From NCBI GenBank assembly GCA_039621445.1, contig CP154954.1, forward strand, positions 62,505,205 through 62,569,204: 64,000 nucleotides of DNA. Reading direction: 5' to 3'. The stretch comes from Euglena gracilis (Eukaryota > Euglenida > Euglenophyceae > Euglenales). The notes under the pieces are model-generated. The model was not told the DNA's origin. It worked only from the letters and a program-made list of their open reading frames with translations, and did not search any database. The position numbers and the translations under genes were made by a program. Position 1 is the first letter of the stretch, and the number at the start of each line of letters is the position of its first letter. Positions 58,791-64,000 of the stretch are shown here, one piece after another.

Positions 58791-59979
58791 TGGTCTTTGT
58801 CACATCGCGCTGGTTCACGGCTGGAACGTGGAGAATGGTATTGGCCCGGCAGAGGAGGATGTCTTGCAGGTTGGCCGGTTGTGGCGGAATAATGAGGCGC
58901 GGGGCGCCACCTTGTCGGAGGTCTGAGCCGTTGCCGTTACGGTCGACGACCATGGTTGCAAGCACGTCGTCTCTGGGGTGTGCCAAGTCCGGAATGGACT
59001 CGAGTAGTGGGGCTCTCATGGGACTGGGTGGTGCTGCGGTGCGTTTCTTGCCGACGGGGGGTGCCTATCGGTCCGCCGAAGGTCCAGGGTTGCTCTCGAT
59101 GTCGCCACAAGACACGAGACTCCCCCGGCCCGTCCAGTGGGTGCTCAGGCTGACAGAGCATCGTTCCGGGAGTGAGTGATGGCTGCGGCGTGCCGCAGAA
59201 GGGCACGGAGGCCCGGGGTGGAGGTGGATGACGCCACACGTCAACAGGCTTCCCCTCCCCGCAAGGGCGATGCAGACGGAGCAACGGCGGGAGTGCAATA
59301 GTGTGTTGCGGCAGCGGGATGCCTCTCGGGTGACGCGAATTGTGGGTTGACGTATGACCGGCGGAAGGTTGCCGGCTTCGGGCAGGAGGCAGCAGAGCTC
59401 CCAAGGCCAGTGGGATCCCTTGCAGATGGGTCATGGATCCTCCGGCGGGAAGCGAGGGTCCCACAGGCCATCACCCCATACGAAGAATCTCCGCCCGCCC
59501 ATGAGGAGTTCGTATGGCTGCCCCGGGGTGGATTCGTCATGGACCCATTCGTTCCATGAGAGTAGGTCATGGGAAGAGAGATACGGGACGTCGCGATGAT
59601 GAGGTGACCGGCCGGGAGGCAGGACGGGTGCCCCTCCGTCATTCGTCGGGGGCGTGTGAGGGGGCGGGTCGATGTGGAGATAGAAGCACCACGTTCGCCA
59701 TCGGGGGTGGGGCAGGAGTGCGGTCCCGCGGACGCGGAAGAGGGGCGCCTTCGGCAGCAACGTGGACCGCAGGGCCGCCGCCTGCAGTCTCGGCAGAGCA
59801 CGGGACCGGTCCGGGGCCACGATCCCGGCGTGAGGAGCTGTGGCAGGAAGCAGTGGCAGCTGTGGCAGGAAGGGTGGGTTGAGCCACAAAGCCTCCGGAC
59901 GGTTCCCGGTCTGGAGTGTAAGCTCTCGGCGGACGAAATGGCGGTGGTGGGGCGAACCGAATCCACCGACCAGTGGCAC
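58750..59979 (-). pseudogene. N-terminal region with two 2A-like motifs, copy 2
   Basis: One frame stays open from 59979 to 58750 apart from a TGA (59431-59433) and a TAG (59065-59067). It encodes a Pro/Arg-rich leader, then GRGSLLTCGVIHLHPGP (motif core 59209-59235) and, 43 codons later in the same frame, GRGSLVSCGDIESNPGP (core 59080-59106). The second matches the 2A ribosome-skipping consensus D-(V/I)-E-x-N-P-G-P exactly; the first keeps the PGP but has Val, His and His at consensus positions. Each is preceded by an RCSV word, so the pair looks like a duplicated module. The TAG follows four codons after the second motif. Downstream residues in the same frame (VVDRNGNGSDL, LCRANTILHVPAVNQR) lead into the RT frame after a shift. 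2A-like leaders are known from other non-LTR retrotransposons, where they separate the leader from the polymerase or act as signal peptides. Confidence 0.75.
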
Positions 59980-60109
59980 AGCCTACTGGATTTGAGTGTT
60001 CGAGGGTGCGAGGCTATATACAACGAAGGAGCGTGGGTCGAGCGGTGAGAGCAAGGGCAAAGCCCAAGCAGAGAGTGATGATGGGTGGAGAGGTGTGAAG
60101 TGTGCATGC

Positions 60110-62520
60110 ACGGTGGTGTTCTCCGGCTTTGTGGCTCCGGAAAGCTGGAGCAACGGGGAGCATTTTCACCTTATGAGTTCAGGATCATACGATCTGTGGC
60201 TCTTTCGGCCAACCGCAGCTGCCGTGCAACTGCACGGGCCAGGGTGATGGCCAGGTTTTCGGTCAATTCCTGAAGTTTTCGTTGTTTGGCTGTTCCAGAA
60301 TATGAATTGGTCGCGAGGCGTAAGACATCGCGCAGCAGTTGGAGGCTGCCGGTCCTTTGCAACCCCAGGGGTTAAATGCAGCCCCGATGTACTCCCACTG
60401 GTGGCGGGCGCACCGTTCTTCAGCTTGTGTTCTCTTGTGCATTTCAGCGTCTGGTAAAGTACGCTGAACTCGGGTCAAGTTCAGAGGCCACCGTGATGGG
60501 GCCAGCGGGTGTTCAATGGTGACATCCACAGCGAGATGCTTCCCTTTGTTCCACCCCAGGAGAAGGAGATCAGCGTCACGGGTGCCACCCTCGCATCCCT
60601 GTTCTTTGCGAAGAGTGATGCCGGAGCGCTGGCACAGGTCAGAAATGGCATCACGAACACAGTTGTGCCTTTCTGTTATGCCATTCCTTCTGCAAGCCAG
60701 GAGGTGATCGCCAAATGGATCGACTGCCTCAGCACACAGGGGGCACAGGAGCATGTCCGTTGTTGGGATCAGGGGTAAGCCAGTCCAGAAGCGTAGAAGC
60801 AGTCTGTATTCGTCCGGAGCCAGGACGGTATTCACCGACCTGGATGGTAAGACGGTCATCCAATTTCGAAGGAAGGCAGAGGATTGGCAACGAAGCCTGG
60901 CAACGTCCCGAAGAGGTGCACCCTCCTCCAAAGTTGCCACGCGCACGGCGTGGAAACGTTCGGCCCACCACGATTGAGTGGAGTGATCTGGGGTGGAACA
61001 GGCCAAGGAAGAAGGGTTGGCGATCCAGGAAGCCAATGGTTCGATGTGTGGGCCCAAAGTGTCACGAGCCAGTTTGGCGACGGGGATGGTATCTGGTAGC
61101 GGGAGCAAGCGCCAGGGCGGAGGGATATTGAAGCCTGGCGCTCGTTGGGAAAAACCCACGCAAGCAGCCAAACGGGCAGCTGGTCTTTCCAACTGGGGGT
61201 CTGTGATGCCCCACCCTGTCTTATTGCACGGCAAGGTGATTTGTTTCCAATGCAAGGCAGACAGGGGTGCCCCCACAATTTCACAGGCAGCACTCCGGAT
61301 GGAGTCGGAGATCACTTGCACACTGTGAGTCCCGGAGGAAATGTTGGTCTGACGCAGAAGGTGCGTGACGCGGCAGCCATCCAGACAGTTGCGCAGCAAA
61401 CAATGTTGGAGTGGAGGATCCGGCAGTTGTTGGAGGCGCGAGATGGTAGCTTGAAATTTTTCGGATGCCTTGGCCCACGCGGTGTCAGAAAAGGTGCAGT
61501 CACCAGGATAGTCGCAGGGTACCCCTAGGCACAGGATGCCACTGCCCGGTCCCCATGGGGTGACCGGGAAGTTTTGTGCAAGGTGGTCGGGAGGCAGGAT
61601 CTGAAGAGCCGGGGGTTTCGGAGTGGCACAGGGTACACCTGGTCCCCACAAGGCACACTTAGAGGGGTTGAGGTGGAGCCCAACGCTGCCAAGTGCCGTG
61701 GCCAGAGAAGCCGTAAAAGGCAGAACATCAATGGCAGGGCCGATGACAGTGCCGTCGTCCAAGTACCATGCCTGCCACACCGTGTTGGGCAAATTGGCCG
61801 AAGCCTTTTGCAGCGCCTGATGGAGACCCAAGGCAAAGGCAATGGGCCCACATGTGTCCCCTTGATGGACACCGGTCCTGCTGTGACACAGCACGTCACC
61901 CCGCACAAAAGTGGGACGTCTTCTCCGTAGGAGAATCGGAGCCAGTTATAAAGGGACGGGCAGAGGTCCAGGGATGCCTGCAGGAACGCGGATCGATCAA
62001 TGGTGTTGAAGGCGTTGGAAACGTCGGCCTGGAAAACCACCCAATCGCCATCCACTGGCAGAGACGCCAGTGCGGCCTGTACCGCCAACCCGACTGTCTC
62101 CGCTCCGTAGCGCACCCCCACTCCCAATTGCTGCGGGAACAGCTGAGACGTTTCCGCTTTGCACTGCGGGTGTCGCAACAGCATTTTCCCAATGAAGCGC
62201 CGCAGGCAATCCCCCACGGCGATCGGCCGTAGACCGCCATCCTTTTTGGTAAGTGGGATCAGGTTTGACGTACCAAAGATGATCGAGGCTTTTGCTGGCA
62301 GAGAGCCCTCCCAGGCCTTCTGAGCCAGGGACCCCAAGGCTGTGTGCAGCGGGCCTGTCCCGGCCTCACGGTCCAACAAGTCCCGAAGGTGTTGAGGACG
62401 GAGACCAGATGGGCCAGGGGCGCTGCCTCGGGGGAAAGAGGCTGCAGCTTCTTGCACAATTGAAGACGAGATGAAGTCATTAGTTTGTGGCGTATTGCCT
62501 GCCCCAGGCAGCGGCAAACT
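60110..62520 (-). mobile_element. Non-LTR retrotransposon copy 1, 5'-truncated
   Basis: Begins inside the NPPW region of the right-edge Ty3-like element at about 62.52 kb and runs through RT to a C-terminal stop near 60263 and a short 3' untranslated region. Copy 2 starts immediately downstream in the same orientation. 5' truncation is the usual outcome of target-primed reverse transcription. Confidence 0.82.
60263..62515 (-). pseudogene. Non-LTR RT with zinc knuckle and endonuclease-like C-terminus, copy 1
   Basis: First frame to about 61910: SAPGPSGLRPQHLRDLL, TSNLIPLTKKDGGLRPIAVG, GVGVRYGAETVGLAVQAAL, FQADVSNAFNTIDRSAFLQ and LYNWLRFSYG. After one frameshift: GVHQGDTCGPIAFALGLHQ, WYLDDGTVIGPA (YLDD 61754-61765) and HLNPSKCALWGPG, then a long thumb. 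The C-terminus has CPLCAEAVDPFGDHLLAC (C-x2-C-x9-H-x3-C) and RDADLLLLGW ... HLAVDVTIEHP, the spacing of an RLE-type endonuclease core. RT followed by knuckle and RLE is the layout of early-branching R2/CRE/NeSL-like elements; exact clade not assigned. Apart from one frameshift the sequence is well preserved. Confidence 0.85.
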
Positions 62521-63118
62521 AGTGTACGTCCAAAGCCAAAGAATCCTCAAAAATCGGTACATTAGTCGGTAAATCCCACCAATAAAAACATACATACGAT
62601 AGTTGGGTGAACCATTCCGCTTCCGGAATGATGGGTATGAGAATAACTCCACGGGCTTCATCCCGCAGAATTTTCTCAACCGCACATTCGATAAGTTTTG
62701 GGGGAGGGTGCATCCATAACACCGTATCACCCCAAAATTTATCAAATGCGTTGGAGTGTTGTGACCAATGACGTGGCAAACGGGCATGTGCATTGGATGA
62801 GAAGGCATCGATTTCCAATGCCAAATCAAAAGAATCAGCCAATGTCGCGATTTTGGAAAACCATCGTTCCAAAATGCGATATTGACCAAAATTGAAAGCA
62901 TTCCACACGCGTTTCGCGTATTCATGCACCCGATTTCCGGGTTGTAGAGAAGAAACACAATGAATGGATCCACAAACATGCGGGTTGTCTTCCACTACCC
63001 CAAGGGGTAATCCCAAGGGAGTTTGGACAGATTGGGGATTTCCCCATTCCGCATCAAATCCGCTACAAGTGTAATTGCGAATGTAATTAGGAATGGCGCT
63101 TTTCGCGTTTGCAAACAA
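62519..63118 (-). pseudogene. NPPW-like domain, right-edge Ty3-like element
   Basis: Contains RILERWFSKIATLADSF, LEIDAFSSNAHARLPRHW, NAFDKFWGDTVLWMHPPPKL and EARGVILIPIIPEAEW. The layout equals the DIRS and free-standing NPPW domains, but the motif reads HPPP (62699-62710), so catalysis is doubtful. The Asp-Ala-Phe-Ser-Ser-Asn block corresponds to DMFCTPSN in the DIRS element. It is cut by the 5' end of non-LTR copy 1. Confidence 0.7.
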
Positions 63119-64000
63119 CGAGGCTAATCCGCGTTGTTGGAGTACTCGGTGTATCTCCGCGCATTGCTGTGGATTCCGTATTCGGAATTGCGATTAGTGT
63201 CGGATTTTCAACTAAACATCCACAATCGAAATCCGATTGGGTAGAAATTCTCCTGCAGTGCACACATTGGAAGGAAGTGTGTTGGTGTGACAGGTGTGCG
63301 TGTAAGTGGGTGTCGGAGGCATTAGCCGGTGAGTCTTGTACAGGTGTGCCTGGATTCGGCACAACTGGTGGGAAACGGAGTGGTGGTGTAGCTGGGCGAC
63401 TACTCGACACCGTAATTACTTCAGGCCTTTGGGCTTTCGTCTTGTAACCCAGTGAAACGGCGGGGCTACCGCTACTCGCTTGCCCTGCCTCATGTGGAAC
63501 GCATGTTGGTGTGTCATTGGGCAGGGGGGAGGCTTTCTCCGTACCCCGGGTGTGGAAAACGGTTGTTGGTGTGGTGGATAACGGTGTTGCCATTGTGGGT
63601 AACGGTGTTGGAAAAGTGGTGGTCGTCCTTGCGGATGACAACGGTGATGGTGGTTTGGGTGGCATGGAAGTGATGGGTGCTGTGCGCAAACCGTGGGAGT
63701 GGCAATCCACAACCAATCGGTACTGGCGTAAAAATGGGTATCCCAAAATTACGTCAGACCCGTGAATTCCGGACTCGTAACCCCAAATATTGGTGAAATG
63801 TTGTAATTGTGGGGGTTGTGAGTGATGCTTCGGAATGATGGGCAAGAGTATCTCGAGCACACATCCCAAATCACCACCACACATGGGGGTGTTATCCGCG
63901 GTTGTAATTTTGATCGGTTTCTTGGCGCTTACCAAGAGCGGGGTCGGTATCAACCCCAACCGAAAGAGCAGTGCAATGCGACAACCAGTGTCAATGAGAA
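62520..64000 (-). mobile_element. Ty3-like retroelement, minus strand, partial
   Basis: Second copy of the family at 48.6-57.5 kb, in opposite orientation and better preserved. It enters from the right edge with the protease and ends at the insertion of non-LTR copy 1. RT, RNase H and termini lie outside or are lost. Confidence 0.78.
63087..64000 (-). CDS. Ty3-like protease and linker, partial at window edge
   Basis: The frame is open to the window end. LIDTGCRIALLFRLGLIPT has the aspartic-protease DTG (63984-63992); TADNTPMCGGDLGCVLE and SDVILGYPFLRQYRLVVD complete the fold. A Ser/Thr/Pro-rich linker follows, then CVHCRRISTQSDFDCGC, a Cys-rich patch that might bind zinc. The NPPW-like domain comes next in an overlapping frame, so the order protease, linker, NPPW-like domain is intact in this copy. 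Confidence 0.82.
   Translation of the reverse strand, partial: LIDTGCRIALLFRLGLIPTPLLVSAKKPIKITTADNTPMCGGDLGCVLEILLPIIPKHHSQPPQLQHFTNIWGYESGIHGSDVILGYPFLRQYRLVVDCHSHGLRTAPITSMPPKPPSPLSSARTTTTFPTPLPTMATPLSTTPTTVFHTRGTEKASPLPNDTPTCVPHEAGQASSGSPAVSLGYKTKAQRPEVITVSSSRPATPPLRFPPVVPNPGTPVQDSPANASDTHLHAHLSHQHTSFQCVHCRRISTQSDFDCGCLVENPTLIAIPNTESTAMRGDTPSTPTTRISLVVCKREKRHS

Larger units (their letters stand above)
57470..60107 (-). mobile_element. Non-LTR retrotransposon copy 2 (5' part with tandem 2A-like motifs)
   Basis: Minus-strand element retaining its 5' region and RT through YLDD, then truncated at the 3' side inside the Ty3-like RNase H. This is the reverse of the usual 5' truncation, so later deletion is likely. 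Its RT is related to, but clearly different from, that of copy 1 directly upstream. Limits are approximate. Confidence 0.8.

Overview
The window is eukaryotic nuclear DNA. Evidence: spliced genes with GC-rich exons behind C-rich tracts ending in CAG, a dense population of retrotransposons, long microsatellites, and an interstitial TTTAGGG-type telomere repeat near 3.72 kb. Together these fit a large, repeat-rich protist or microalgal genome. I cannot place it more precisely, and no host gene pins down the lineage.

Left part (1-38.5 kb), host-gene territory. A plus-strand gene assembled from phase-compatible exons (about 1.5-13.6 kb) encodes a coiled-coil golgin ending in a GRIP-like domain; its last large intron (7.3-13.0 kb) is full of local duplications and hairpins. 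A second plus-strand gene (16.3-21.6 kb) encodes a protein-disulfide-isomerase-like protein in which the CGHC active site of the thioredoxin a' domain reads SAES. Orphan exons follow at 27.2 kb (+), 29.0 and 31.9 kb (-) and 37.7 kb (+). Between them lie a fold-back element inside an ACATAT microsatellite, minisatellites, palindrome families, a 0.7 kb TATG array and a 239 bp tandem duplication.

Right part (38.5-64 kb), a retroelement island of nested and abutting elements. (1) A nearly complete DIRS-type element, minus strand, 38,531-43,147: gag, RT/RNase H, methyltransferase-like NPPW domain and tyrosine recombinase, with both split direct repeats and inverted repeats. (2) A decayed plus-strand DIRS relative, 43.2-46.4 kb. 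(3) A decayed minus-strand DIRS relative, 46.7-48.4 kb. (4) A decayed plus-strand Ty3-like element, 48.6-57.5 kb, carrying protease, an NPPW-like domain, RT and RNase H. It is split by a 3.8 kb insert that has its own 223 bp LTR-like repeats and a free-standing NPPW-domain ORF, and that is flanked by a 230 bp duplication of the host RT. (5) Two minus-strand non-LTR retrotransposons of different subfamilies head to tail, 57.5-62.5 kb; the first-listed carries two tandem 2A-like motifs ahead of the RT. (6) A minus-strand copy of the same Ty3-like family runs off the right edge.

How they work together: the golgin and the PDI-like protein would act in the Golgi and ER, but nothing shows linked regulation. 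The most unusual items are the tandem 2A-like array, the mixed DIRS termini, the reuse of one methyltransferase-like domain in several retroelement classes, and the SAES-type PDI. All splice models come from reading frames and splice sites only.
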